DNA of 64,000 nucleotides, taken from contig NZ_CP151636.1 in the NCBI RefSeq assembly GCF_038397745.1, positions 2,914,001-2,978,000 of the forward strand, given 5' to 3'. A model generated the notes under the pieces. The model made no database searches and had not been told where the DNA came from. It saw nothing but the letters and a program-made list of their open reading frames with translations. The position numbers were made by a program, and so were the translations under genes. The stretch is from Microbacterium sp. LWH11-1.2. GTDB lineage: Bacteria > Actinomycetota > Actinomycetes > Actinomycetales > Microbacteriaceae. Of the stretch, positions 1-5,752 are shown one piece after another (within the stretch, counting starts at the first letter, position 1; each line of letters starts with the position of its first letter).

Positions 1-192
1 AAGGTCGCCGGCGCCGTCCATGCGGCGGCGACGACGATCAACGGCCAGCCGGGGATCCGGGTGGAGATCGACGGAGAGCTCGCCGGGATCGTGACGATCA
101 CGGTCGAGGGCGGGCGGATCACCCGGATCTACTCCGTCGCGAACCCGGACAAGCTCGGACGCGTGGACCTCGAGGTGCCGCTGGTGCGGTGA
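1..192 (+). CDS. ECF sigma factor, SigJ/ECF41-like, C-terminal fragment
   Basis: The window opens inside this gene, so only its last 63 residues and the TGA stop are visible. The fragment carries an Asn-Gly-Gln-Pro-Gly stretch, then a Gly-Glu-x-Ala-Gly-Ile-Val strand, and ends near Asn-Pro-Asp-Lys-Leu. This pattern is typical of the SnoaL-like C-terminal extension of ECF41/SigJ sigma factors, where the domain modulates sigma activity in place of a classical anti-sigma factor. The DNA-binding sigma regions lie upstream of the window, so the assignment rests on the C-terminal domain alone. A free-standing SnoaL-like protein is the main alternative. Confidence 0.65.
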   Translation, partial: KVAGAVHAAATTINGQPGIRVEIDGELAGIVTITVEGGRITRIYSVANPDKLGRVDLEVPLVR

Positions 193-233
193 CGACCATC
201 TCGGAGCTTTGTCGTCGATAGGATGATCGGGAA

Positions 234-306
234 GGGCCTTTAGCTCAGCTGGTAGAGCGCCACGTTTACACCGTGGATGTCGTCGGTTCGATCCCGGCAG
301 GGCCCA
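234..306 (+). tRNA. tRNA-Val (anticodon TAC)
   Basis: The cloverleaf can be drawn by hand. The acceptor stem pairs 234-240 with 299-305, including one G-U pair. The D arm carries TAGCTCAGCTGG, a 5-bp anticodon stem encloses the loop TTTACAC (anticodon TAC, reading GUA valine codons), and the T arm contains GGTTCGATCCC. The discriminator is A306. The CCA end is not fully encoded, because the DNA reads ACCT. A possible -10 hexamer, TAGGAT, lies at 219-224. The 3' half (269-308) serves as the attachment site of the downstream element, and the insertion leaves the tRNA intact. Confidence 0.95.
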
Positions 307-445
307 CCTTCAGGTAGTCGCCGTACAGGCCCACAGGGTCGCGGCGCAGGAGCCCAGCGATCCCCTCGATCTCCTCTGCGAGGAATGCCGTCTCGCCCTT
401 CATGCGAGATGCGAGCACGCTCTTGTTCATCCCTAGGAGCAGCAT
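266..445 (-). pseudogene. Truncated XRE-type phage repressor fragment ending in antisense tRNA
   Basis: This reading frame has 59 codons. The first 30 or so look like the second half of a Cro/C1-type helix-turn-helix: a Gly-Met-Asn-Lys-Ser helix, Ala-Ser-Arg-Met-Lys-Gly-Glu, then Glu-Glu-Ile-Glu-Gly-Ile-Ala. The N-terminal helix of the domain is missing. The last 13 codons, V-G-P-A-G-I-E-P-T-T-S-T-V, are simply the antisense of the tRNA-Val attachment site, and the stop lies opposite its anticodon. It is probably a remnant of the element's immunity repressor. The start is uncertain, and a wholly non-functional frame is possible. Confidence 0.4.
269..308 (+). repeat. attL-like 40-bp direct repeat (tRNA-Val 3' half)
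   Basis: This copy runs from the anticodon loop of tRNA-Val to two bases past the discriminator. It is identical, base for base, to 5243-5282. The flanking bases differ (A versus C before, T versus G after), so the identity block is exactly 40 bp. Tyrosine recombinases commonly integrate in this part of a tRNA gene. Confidence 0.92.
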
Positions 446-452
446 GAACGAC

Positions 453-707
453 TTAGGACCGCAGAACCAGGAACAGCAGATCACGCAAGGTGTCGCCCTG
501 CCACTGATCCGGGTCATTCACCGCGATCGCCAGCCAACCGGCGTCGCTCATTTCGATATGCGCGACGTGATGCAGCGGACCCTCCTCGTACAGCATCCAG
601 CGGTCACCGTCGGGGCGGACGGAATGCATCCGCCCGTCCTCGATGAAACGGAACGTGTGGCCGCGTTCGAGCTCGGGGGCCTCGTGGATGGTGGGCGTCG
701 GGGTCAT
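453..707 (-). CDS. Small acidic hypothetical protein (84 aa) of the element
   Basis: I do not recognise this protein. It is 84 residues, acidic, rich in Glu, Asp and His, with no signal peptide or membrane segment. It has an evenly mixed composition typical of a small folded domain (motifs such as Phe-Arg-Phe-Ile-Glu-Asp-Gly and Gly-Trp-Leu-Ala-Ile-Ala-Val). It lies just upstream of the repressor fragment on the same strand, 7 bp from its possible start, so the two may once have formed an immunity operon with the TM2 protein further upstream. The Met start at 707 is the only sensible one. Confidence 0.5.
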   Translation of the reverse strand: MTPTPTIHEAPELERGHTFRFIEDGRMHSVRPDGDRWMLYEEGPLHHVAHIEMSDAGWLAIAVNDPDQWQGDTLRDLLFLVLRS

Positions 708-894
708 GCCCGCACTCTATCGGTGCGCTCGTCAGGAGTCCGAGGCTCGTCGCACCATCTCCGTCGCCTCCCGCGCACGGAGGCGAAGCCATCTCGCGGA
801 CCGCATCGGCGGTATGCGGTCTCCTCGCTCGGACGCAGCAAGCACGCTCCTGAGATGCGAACTGAGAGGAACAGAACCGATGAGCCACAGGCAG

Positions 895-1305
895 TCAGGA
901 CTGTCGGGTGCTCTCCTTGTTGACCTTGTCGACCATCGAGGGGATCACGAACAGGTCGGAGAGCACCCAGATGATCAGGAACGCGAAGATCACGTTCCCG
1001 ATGATCAACGACCGCGAGTCAGGATCGACGTGGAACAGGAAGGACACGATCCACAGTGCCAGCAGCATCCATCCGATTCCGTAGCTGCGCAGGTAAAACC
1101 GGTGAGCACCAAGCGTCCCGAGCAGGATCACCAACCAATACGCCGCCGTCCGCGTCTTCACCAGCGTGATGACCACTGGCGCAGGTGCGACTGCCGGCGC
1201 AGCTCCTGCGGCTACCGGCCCCCACGATGCGCCGTCCCACCACTGCTTCTGCCCGTAGGCGTTGAGATACCAGCCTGCTTCGGGCGGTGATCCGGGAAAG
1301 GTCAT
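895..1305 (-). CDS. DUF2510-TM2 domain membrane protein
   Basis: This is a membrane protein of 136 residues with two recognisable parts. Residues about 8-32 match the DUF2510 pattern (Pro-x-x-Gly-Trp-Tyr, then Trp-Trp-Asp-Gly-x-x-Trp). Residues about 50-125 match a TM2 domain: two hydrophobic helices separated by a loop after the Gly-Ala-His-Arg-Phe-Tyr motif, ending near Asp-Leu-Phe-x-Ile-Pro. Such proteins are common in actinobacteria and their phages. Their molecular role is not firmly known. Beside a repressor remnant, a superinfection-exclusion or immunity role is a reasonable guess but no more. The gene appears intact. Confidence 0.75.
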   Translation of the reverse strand: MTFPGSPPEAGWYLNAYGQKQWWDGASWGPVAAGAAPAVAPAPVVITLVKTRTAAYWLVILLGTLGAHRFYLRSYGIGWMLLALWIVSFLFHVDPDSRSLIIGNVIFAFLIIWVLSDLFVIPSMVDKVNKESTRQS

Positions 1306-1363
1306 CCCAGCAATCTATCGGTCCCAGAGAGCCAACGTGTGGAGCAGAGAGAGGCGGAGAACC

Positions 1364-1874
1364 ATGGCTGAGTGCACGCCGACGACCGGGGAGATCCGCC
1401 AGTACATCTCGGCGGCGGATCGGGTCACCGCGCACATGTTCTCGCCGGAGGAGGCCGACGCTGTTGAGGCCTTCGATCGATGGCGGCCGCTCATGATACC
1501 GAGGTGCGGGGAGTAGCAGCCGAGTCCGCCGTGGTAATCGCAGACCAGTACGCAGATGCCCAGGGCTTCTGCGGGCGAGCATCGGGTCCCTCACTGCTCG
1601 CGACGTCGCTGCACGCATCCGTCGCGATGCTGGGGCTGATGTCGTAGCCGAGGAACCGGAATGGGAGTACCGCATCGCGGTCGACGGCCAGCACGAGTGG
1701 CCGTTCGGACCGCGCGACCAAGAGCAGGGCGAGACGCTCGAAGAGGTGCAGGCGGCACTCGGAGGTCAGTACGGCGACCCGATGAGCGGCGACATCGAGC
1801 GGCGCACGAAGGTGATCCCGGCTGGCCCGTGGGTGCCGGTGAAGCAGGAAACAGCGGAGACCGATGGGCGCTGA
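1364..1874 (+). pseudogene. Frameshifted actinophage-type hypothetical gene
   Basis: A good start (ATG 1364 behind a GAGAGGCGGAGA ribosome site) opens a frame beginning M-A-E-C-T-P-T-T-G-E-I-R and running to F-D-R-W. That pattern resembles a small protein widespread in actinophages. After the Trp codon the frame changes. Two bases on, another frame continues A-A-H-D-T-E-V-R, as if one T had been lost from a W-L-A-A-H-D stretch. Around 1560-1580 a third frame takes over and ends at TGA 1874 with a convincing C-terminus (E-W-E-Y-R-I-A, then I-P-A-G-P-W-V-P-V-K-Q-E). I read this as one decayed gene, or two adjacent ones, with at least one frameshift. Confidence 0.5.
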
Positions 1875-1897
1875 CTGCCGATACGATGGGCCTCACC

Positions 1898-2104
1898 ATG
1901 AAGCGATGGACGATCAGGACAGACGGGCTCGTCAGAGACGAAGAGAACGACTTCGAGGTCGATCACGTCTGGCGGAACCGCGAGGCCAGCAATTGGGAGT
2001 GGCGCTGCCTCCTGTGCGGACGACTCGAGGTCCTGAGCATCCGCCAGTTACACGCTCGCGACGGCCTGGTCGAACACGTCAAGCGGGAGCACTCGTTGCC
2101 CTGA
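1898..2104 (+). CDS. Small putative zinc-binding protein (68 aa)
   Basis: This small protein has 68 residues. The C-terminal half holds Cys-x-x-Cys (C-L-L-C) followed by His-Ala-Arg-Asp-Gly-Leu-x-x-His and His-x-x-x-x-His spacing. It is compatible with a single zinc-knuckle or C2H2-like fold, although the ligand spacing is not canonical. Small proteins of this kind are frequent in actinophage early regions. It begins at ATG 1898, shortly after the end of the decayed gene upstream, and is followed 9 bp later by the HTH gene relic, so the three probably formed one transcription unit. Function is unknown. Confidence 0.5.
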   Translation: MKRWTIRTDGLVRDEENDFEVDHVWRNREASNWEWRCLLCGRLEVLSIRQLHARDGLVEHVKREHSLP

Positions 2105-2113
2105 GGTCTCCCG

Positions 2114-2339
2114 ATGGCTGAGAACCTCACCTACCGGGAAGCAGGAGCCCTCGTGACGCGCTCACCCCGCACGATCCGCTACTGGAAGTCGCAGGGCATG
2201 GAAGCCGAACTCATCGATCAGGACGGTCAACAGGTTCGTCGAGAAATCCATTCTCCAGGCGTGGTTCCGGGACAGGCTCATGAACCAGCCCACGCGCAGG
2301 TGGAGGCTGAGGAAGAAACTGGCCGAGGAGATCATGTGA
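2114..2339 (+). pseudogene. Frameshifted small helix-turn-helix gene (excisionase/MerR-like)
   Basis: The ATG at 2114 opens a typical DNA-binding N-terminus (L-T-Y-R-E-A-G-A-L-V, then S-P-R-T-I-R-Y-W-K-S-Q-G-M), as in excisionase- or MerR-like winged HTH proteins of phages. Near 2230 the frame breaks. In the next frame the sequence continues F-V-E-K-S-I-L-Q-A-W-F-R-D-R-L and ends W-R-L-R-K-K-L-A-E-E-I-M at TGA 2337-2339, a natural C-terminus for such a protein. The original frame runs on instead into low-complexity, arginine-rich sequence. A single-base indel therefore separates the two halves, either true decay or a sequencing error. Confidence 0.55.
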
Positions 2340-2410
2340 CGCGCCGAAGGCACTGGAGATTGGGACAGATTACTTGCCGCGCCCATGTTGATGGTAGACC
2401 GGTTTCCGGG

Positions 2411-2441
2411 GAAGCCCCGAACCGCTCTGGTCCGGGGCTTC
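2411..2441 (+). terminator. Rho-independent terminator
   Basis: A 9-bp perfect stem (2411-2419 with 2433-2441) closes a 13-base loop and is followed by TGTCGTTTCTTG, a moderate U-rich tail. It lies 72 bp past the HTH relic and would end the rightward small-gene unit. Confidence 0.7.
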
Positions 2442-2467
2442 TGTCGTTTCTTGTCCCCATCCCAGCA

Positions 2468-2496
2468 GGGCGGCCGGCTTCGCCCACCGGCCGCCC
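2468..2496 (-). terminator. GC-rich hairpin, terminator for the leftward gene
   Basis: A 10-bp perfect inverted repeat (2468-2477 with 2487-2496) with a 9-base loop lies just downstream of the leftward gene that ends at 2505. There is no strong T-tract on either side, so its termination role is inferred from position. Confidence 0.5.
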
Positions 2497-2504
2497 GCAC
2501 GGGA

Positions 2505-2888
2505 TCAGCGGATCAGCGTAACTGGGAAGTCCGTCTGCACGTCTTGCCCGTTGAGGTGAGAGAACGCGCTGATCTTCCCGATCTGGTCCAGCCCGATACT
2601 CGCGTCCGGGTAGAAGATCACGAGTCCATCCTCGATGTACGCGATGCTCCCGGCGTTCGCCTGGGTAGCGCTCGACCACTCGAAGACATGCGCCGTGGCC
2701 TCGCTTCCGAAGCGGACGCCGAATCGTTTCCCGCCGTTCCCATCCGGGCCAAAGTAGTCGACCCCGTACCCGAAATACTCGACGTCGCCGGGGATCAGAT
2801 CCCCCAGGCCGATAGTCACGGTGACCGATCCGTCCCGTTCTTCGACCAGCACGGAGGTCAGGTGCTGCGGCAGCTGCTCGTAGGTCAT
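2505..2888 (-). CDS. Hypothetical protein (127 aa) of the element
   Basis: I do not recognise the family. The start at 2888 gives M-T-Y-E-Q-L-P; an upstream in-frame ATG would add 17 unlikely residues. The 127-residue product is acidic, soluble and rich in Gly, Asp and aromatic residues, with alternating beta-strand-like stretches (V-T-V-T-I-G-L, then D-V-E-Y-F-G-Y-G-V-D-Y-F-G-P-D-G). There is no signal peptide or membrane helix. It stands alone between two GC hairpins and is read against its neighbours, as cargo or 'moron' genes often are. It looks intact, unlike several neighbours. Confidence 0.5.
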   Translation of the reverse strand: MTYEQLPQHLTSVLVEERDGSVTVTIGLGDLIPGDVEYFGYGVDYFGPDGNGGKRFGVRFGSEATAHVFEWSSATQANAGSIAYIEDGLVIFYPDASIGLDQIGKISAFSHLNGQDVQTDFPVTLIR

Positions 2889-3011
2889 GCGGTGTTCCCT
2901 TTCCGCCCCAAGCACCGCGCTTCGGTACGCGCACAGCATGACCCGCGCAGCCGACGATCACGTGCGTCGACACGCGAAGGAGCCAGCGATGAATCTGACG
3001 AGCCTCGTGAA

Positions 3012-3494
3012 TCAGAGAGGCAAGATGAACTGGTGCTGTTCCTCATCGTGCTCGTAGCTCCAATGCAGGACGAGCTTGTGAGGCGCATTCGAGAACTTGC
3101 TTGAGTACATGAACTCGAGACGATCGCCAGGCTGATAGAGCCCGTCCGGAGAGAGCCGCAACCGCAGAATGTCACTGCCCTCGGGGAACGGCTCAACTCT
3201 GTGAACCCGCAAGACCTCAGTGAGGTTGTTGACGAACGCGTACAGGTCTCCACTGACATGCTTCGCGGTCCAGGGCTTCGGCTTGGACTGTTCCTCCTGG
3301 AGACTGACGGACTTTTCAGCAGCCACAGCCTGGCGCTCACTCGCAGCTGCTGCTCGTTGCGCGGCAGAGACTGCCGCTTCGGCGTCACGCTTACTGTGTC
3401 GCGCGTCGAGCGCCTGCCAGATGGCCACCCCAGCGCCGACGACGCTGGTCACGGCCAGCACGACATTCAAGACAAGAGCAGCAGCTGGGTCCAT
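3012..3494 (-). CDS. Membrane-anchored coiled-coil protein of the element (160 aa)
   Basis: The predicted product of 160 residues has one N-terminal membrane helix (about residues 5-27). An Ala/Glu/Arg-rich helix likely to form a coiled coil follows (about 30-68, with A-A-V-S-A-A-Q and A-A-A-S-E-R-Q-A-V-A-A-E). A C-terminal beta-rich domain of about 90 residues contains F-V-N-N-L-T-E-V-L-R. I cannot name the family. The start ATG at 3494 places the hydrophobic segment at the very N-terminus and leaves the C-terminal domain probably cytoplasmic. It is similar in architecture, though reversed, to the small membrane protein at 3928-4224. Confidence 0.5.
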   Translation of the reverse strand: MDPAAALVLNVVLAVTSVVGAGVAIWQALDARHSKRDAEAAVSAAQRAAAASERQAVAAEKSVSLQEEQSKPKPWTAKHVSGDLYAFVNNLTEVLRVHRVEPFPEGSDILRLRLSPDGLYQPGDRLEFMYSSKFSNAPHKLVLHWSYEHDEEQHQFILPL

Positions 3495-3509
3495 GCGCTC
3501 ACCATAGCG

Positions 3510-3926
3510 ATGCCCGAAGACATTCGATCCTCGGCCGGAGGGGCGATGCCCGTCCAGCACGACGCCACCACCATACTGCGCGTGCCCGCCTCCCCTCGGA
3601 CCGAGCCACGTGAAGGAGCAGCCGCGGCGAAGAGAATCTGCGACGGGAAGGGTCACCGCGCCTACCGTCGCGCGCATACCGCGTTGAAGCGCCGCACTGC
3701 GAGGGAGAACCCGCCCTGCGGGTGCGGGTGCGGATCGGACGACGGCTGCGGAGAACCCATCGACAAGACACTGCCGGCCACGGACCGCATGTCCTTCACC
3801 GCGGACCACCCCATCGCGGTAGCGAACGGCGGGCACCTGGTGTAGCAGGACCTCAGCCCCTTCCGCCGCCGATGCACCAGCATCAAGGGCGATGCGATGC
3901 AGACGGAGATCTGGGAAGCCAGCTGA
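3510..3926 (+). pseudogene. HNH endonuclease relic with in-frame stop
   Basis: The core reads as a phage HNH endonuclease. Cys-Gly-x-Cys and C-G-E-P-I-D are followed by M-S-F-T-A-D-H-P-I-A-V-A-N-G-G-H-L-V, the His-Asp/His and Asn-Gly-Gly-His pattern of the beta-beta-alpha-metal site. Directly after this, TAG at 3843-3845 interrupts the frame. The same frame continues Q-D-L-S-P-F-R-R-R-C-T-S-I-K-G-D to TGA at 3926, which supplies the expected second Cys/Lys region (usually written R-R-C-N-x-x-K-G). The 5' end is poorly defined; 3510 is only the first plausible ATG. Phage HNH proteins of this type often sit beside terminase genes, which are absent here. Confidence 0.6.
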
Positions 3927-3927
3927 C

Positions 3928-4224
3928 CTACCGCACGAACAGAGCAGCCAGTGCAGCGCCGAGCGAGGCGATGGCAACTGCTAGCGAGCTCCACGCCATT
4001 GTTCGCGTGAACCGCTCCGACTTCTCCGCATCCGCCCTGGCTGCCCGCGTCAGCTCCACCTGGGCCTTAGATGCGCCCAACTGATCCTTCGACAGCCGCA
4101 GCATCTGCTCGACGCTCCGAGCAGTGGCCTTCGCTGAGTCAGCGGACGCCTTGAGCGACCGCTCGTTGCGACGGTCTTGGGCCTTCTCGGTTATTGAGCG
4201 CTCGTCGGGCATGCGACAGAGCAT
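3928..4224 (-). CDS. Small coiled-coil protein with C-terminal membrane anchor (98 aa)
   Basis: The product is 98 residues long. Residues about 10-70 are charged and helical (D-R-R-N-E-R-S-L-K-A, then S-K-A-Q-V-E-L-T-R-A-A-R-A-D-A-E-K-S-E-R) and probably form a coiled coil. A single hydrophobic segment ends the protein (about 76-96, W-S-S-L-A-V-A-I-A-S-L-G-A-A-L-A-A-L-F-V). I chose the ATG at 4224 because a clear GGAGG lies 6 bases upstream of it. The internal ATG at 4212 has no such site. Tail-anchored coiled-coil proteins occur in phage lysis or host-takeover regions, but no function can be assigned. Confidence 0.5.
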   Translation of the reverse strand: MLCRMPDERSITEKAQDRRNERSLKASADSAKATARSVEQMLRLSKDQLGASKAQVELTRAARADAEKSERFTRTMAWSSLAVAIASLGAALAALFVR

Positions 4225-4255
4225 GCCACACCTCCACCCACGAATAGAGAACACC

Positions 4256-4393
4256 ATGGACGATCTCATGCGCCGGATGCGAGGCCACGTCGGGTACGAC
4301 CCGAAGCAGGTCATTGCGAATCCCGAGCGGTACAACCGTGCCGAGCGCCGCGCGCACAGCGTGTACTCGCCGAGGCGGACACGAAGCGCGTGA
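4256..4393 (+). CDS. Tiny basic hypothetical protein (45 aa)
   Basis: An ATG at 4256 follows GAATAGAGAAC, a modest ribosome site. The 45-residue product is strongly basic (R-R-M-R-G-H, then R-A-E-R-R-A-H-S and R-R-T-R-S-A). It is most likely one of a run of very small phage genes read rightward (4256-5130), spaced 13 bp or less from the next gene. I do not recognise it. Its reality rests on position and codon use only. Confidence 0.4.
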   Translation: MDDLMRRMRGHVGYDPKQVIANPERYNRAERRAHSVYSPRRTRSA

Positions 4394-4406
4394 GTAGGGG
4401 CTGAGC

Positions 4407-4754
4407 ATGGCCGACATGACAGCCGACGAGGCGTGGGATCACGTATGCGACTGGCTCAGCCCCGAGGAACGCCGGCGCTTCGACATGGGCCGAGATGTCA
4501 CCGTCGAGATGACGCGCGATGAGTTCGACGCCATCGAGCGGGACCCGATGCGCCGCGCGATCCGCGAGGGGATGGAGAGAGCAGGTCGAAGCATCGGACA
4601 AGCCCTCGACCACGCCATCCTCGGAGACACATGCGACCGAGAGCACCATGGTCACCGATGGTCGCGCCACCACTTCCACTGCGCAGTGATCTGCTCCTCG
4701 ACTCCTGCATGCACGCCTTCGCTGCGGAGACATGCCCGCACCACGGACCAGTGA
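4407..4754 (+). CDS. Hypothetical phage-type protein (115 aa)
   Basis: This is a predicted soluble protein whose first 75 residues look real. It is helical and acidic, with W-D-H-V-C-D-W-L-S-P-E-E-R-R-R-F and M-T-R-D-E-F-D-A-I-E-R-D-P-M-R-R-A-I-R-E-G. The last 40 residues are rich in His, Cys and Ser, and they overlap the start of a separate, better-looking small gene (4631) in another frame. The natural C-terminus may therefore have been altered by a frameshift near 4625. I do not recognise the family. A GGGGCTGAGC ribosome site precedes ATG 4407. Confidence 0.45.
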   Translation: MADMTADEAWDHVCDWLSPEERRRFDMGRDVTVEMTRDEFDAIERDPMRRAIREGMERAGRSIGQALDHAILGDTCDREHHGHRWSRHHFHCAVICSSTPACTPSLRRHARTTDQ

Positions 4755-4795
4755 GAGAGCAGGACGCGGCAGACCTGCACCGGAGGGCATCGTGA
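4631..4795 (+). CDS. Overlapping small Cys/His protein (54 aa)
   Basis: Read in a different frame from the gene it overlaps, this 54-residue frame starts at ATG 4631 behind CGGAGACAC. It ends with the Cys/His pattern D-S-C-M-H-A-F-A-A-E-T-C-P-H-H-G-P, a plausible small metal-binding motif often seen in tiny phage proteins. Its stop (4793-4795) overlaps the GTG start of the next frame. Either this is a true overlapping gene or it is the natural continuation of the 4407 gene after a frameshift. Confidence 0.4.
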   Translation: MRPRAPWSPMVAPPLPLRSDLLLDSCMHAFAAETCPHHGPVREQDAADLHRRAS

Positions 4796-5130
4796 ACCAC
4801 CGACGCTACGGCTCACCGCTCCAACATTGGGTAGACGAGCACACGCTACAGTGGCCCCGACTCAACGCCCGGTACCAGCGTCCCAGTCTTCCGAGCGAAC
4901 GTCGTCAGAATGCTGCGTCTGTTGCGAATAGTCGTCGCGGCGAGATTTTGCGCGCGTTGATAATCGATGAACATCTCGATCGCCTCGAGATTGTGTGTAT
5001 GCATGATGATGATTCCCCTCCGAATAGAGCTCCCCGACGAGCTGTAGCCCTGACCCTATGGATGCCGGCGAGCGCATCGCGACGACCTCCACGCACAGAG
5101 CCTGAGCGGGTTCCTGGTGCGAGTCGCTGA
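4792..5130 (+). CDS. Hypothetical protein at the right end of the element
   Basis: The GTG at 4792 overlaps the previous stop and is preceded by an excellent GGAGGG site, which suggests translational coupling. The first 40 residues (N-H-R-R-Y-G-S-P-L-Q-H-W-V-D-E-H-T-L-Q-W-P-R) look like a genuine small phage protein. From about residue 75 the frame becomes Arg/Pro-rich and coincides with a local drop in GC content. The original gene may have been cut by a junction inside the element, and the visible C-terminus may be accidental. No family is recognised. Confidence 0.3.
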   Translation: MNHRRYGSPLQHWVDEHTLQWPRLNARYQRPSLPSERRQNAASVANSRRGEILRALIIDEHLDRLEIVCMHDDDSPPNRAPRRAVALTLWMPASASRRPPRTEPERVPGASR

Positions 5131-5242
5131 CGTGTCGCGCCGGTGCGTGCCGTGCATCAGCGGGCGAGGCGCCGCAGAGGATCGGTCAGGAAGCGCGCTC
5201 GCCGAAGAGGTTGATGATCGGGCGAATCAACCGCGGCGACTC

Positions 5243-5282
5243 CACCGTGGATGTCGTCGGTTCGATCCCGGCAGGGCCCACC
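5243..5282 (+). repeat. attR-like 40-bp direct repeat (partial tRNA-Val copy)
   Basis: This is the second copy of the 40-bp block at 269-308, with no mismatch. It contains only the anticodon-stem 3' strand, variable loop, T arm and acceptor 3' strand, so it cannot fold as a tRNA. It marks the right end of the element. Host sequence resumes immediately after it. Confidence 0.92.
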
Positions 5283-5359
5283 GTTCCGGATCCCTCAGGC
5301 ACCTTTTCGCTCGCGCACTCGCCTGCCCCGGCTCGAGTGCGTCCGCTCCACCAATACTC

Positions 5360-5389
5360 TTGAGTACAAACGCGCATTTGTGCTACGGT
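5360..5389 (+). promoter_or_regulatory. Promoter with embedded operator for the ArsR operon
   Basis: TTGAGT (5360-5365) and TACGGT (5384-5389) are 18 bases apart and lie 28 bp before the start codon of the ArsR-type gene. Between them is an inverted repeat, ACAAA-CGCGCA-TTTGT (5366-5381), well placed for autorepression by the ArsR-type regulator. The promoter boxes are imperfect, and the operator assignment is inferred from position and symmetry. Confidence 0.5.
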
Positions 5390-5416
5390 CGGCCCATCCG
5401 AACGAAGGGGAGACCG

Positions 5417-5752
5417 ATGAGTGCCGACGCCGTTGCCGATCTCGACCTGGCGCTGCGCGCTCTGGCGGATGGGAACCGGCGCGCGATCCTCCGGGAGATC
5501 CGCTCCGCTCCGCTGCCGGTGGGCGCGATCGCGGACGCCGTCGGTCTCTCTCAGCAGACGACCTCGCATCACCTCGGCGTCCTGCGGCGAGCCGGGCTCG
5601 CCGCCAGCACCCGCGAGGGGACGCGGCACCTCTTCGCCGTCGACACCGACGGCCTGGCGGCCGTCCGCTCCTACCTCGATGACTTCTGGCCCGACAAGCT
5701 GGCCGCACTCAAGGCGGTCATCGAAGCGCGTGAAGGTGCGGATCGTGGCTGA
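5417..5752 (+). CDS. ArsR-family winged-helix regulator
   Basis: A DNA-binding repressor of 111 residues. Residues about 8-75 form an ArsR-type winged helix: L-R-A-L-A-D-G-N-R-R-A-I-L, then the recognition helix S-Q-Q-T-T-S-H-H-L-G-V-L, followed by the wing around T-R-E-G-T-R-H-L-F. It has no Cys metal site of the ArsR/SmtB kind. It matches instead the non-metal subgroup that is paired with SRPBCC proteins. The start at 5417 follows GGGGAGACC. The stop overlaps the next gene by 8 bp, so the regulator, the SRPBCC protein and probably the NTF2-like protein form one operon, likely autorepressed. Confidence 0.85.
   Translation: MSADAVADLDLALRALADGNRRAILREIRSAPLPVGAIADAVGLSQQTTSHHLGVLRRAGLAASTREGTRHLFAVDTDGLAAVRSYLDDFWPDKLAALKAVIEAREGADRG

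Larger units (their letters stand above)
269..5242. mobile_element. Remnant tRNA-Val-integrated phage-like element, about 5 kb
   Basis: Perfect 40-bp direct repeats made of the tRNA-Val 3' half bound this segment. Inside are very short, mixed-orientation genes of actinophage character: an XRE-repressor fragment, a DUF2510-TM2 protein, an HTH protein, an HNH endonuclease relic, small membrane proteins with coiled coils, and a set of tiny overlapping genes. Composition is visibly less GC-rich in places (about 4850-5040) than the surrounding housekeeping DNA. No integrase, terminase, capsid or replication gene was recognised. Several genes carry frameshifts or a stop. I read it as a decaying prophage or satellite remnant that is probably no longer mobile on its own. 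Confidence 0.8.

Noticed and set aside
2225..2240. Programmed frameshift in the HTH gene
   Set aside because: There is no slippery heptamer or downstream structure at the break, and other genes in the element are broken too.
3843..3845. TAG in the HNH gene as a readthrough or recoding stop
   Set aside because: The following CAG is only a weak readthrough context, and neighbouring genes are plainly decayed, so a nonsense mutation is simpler.
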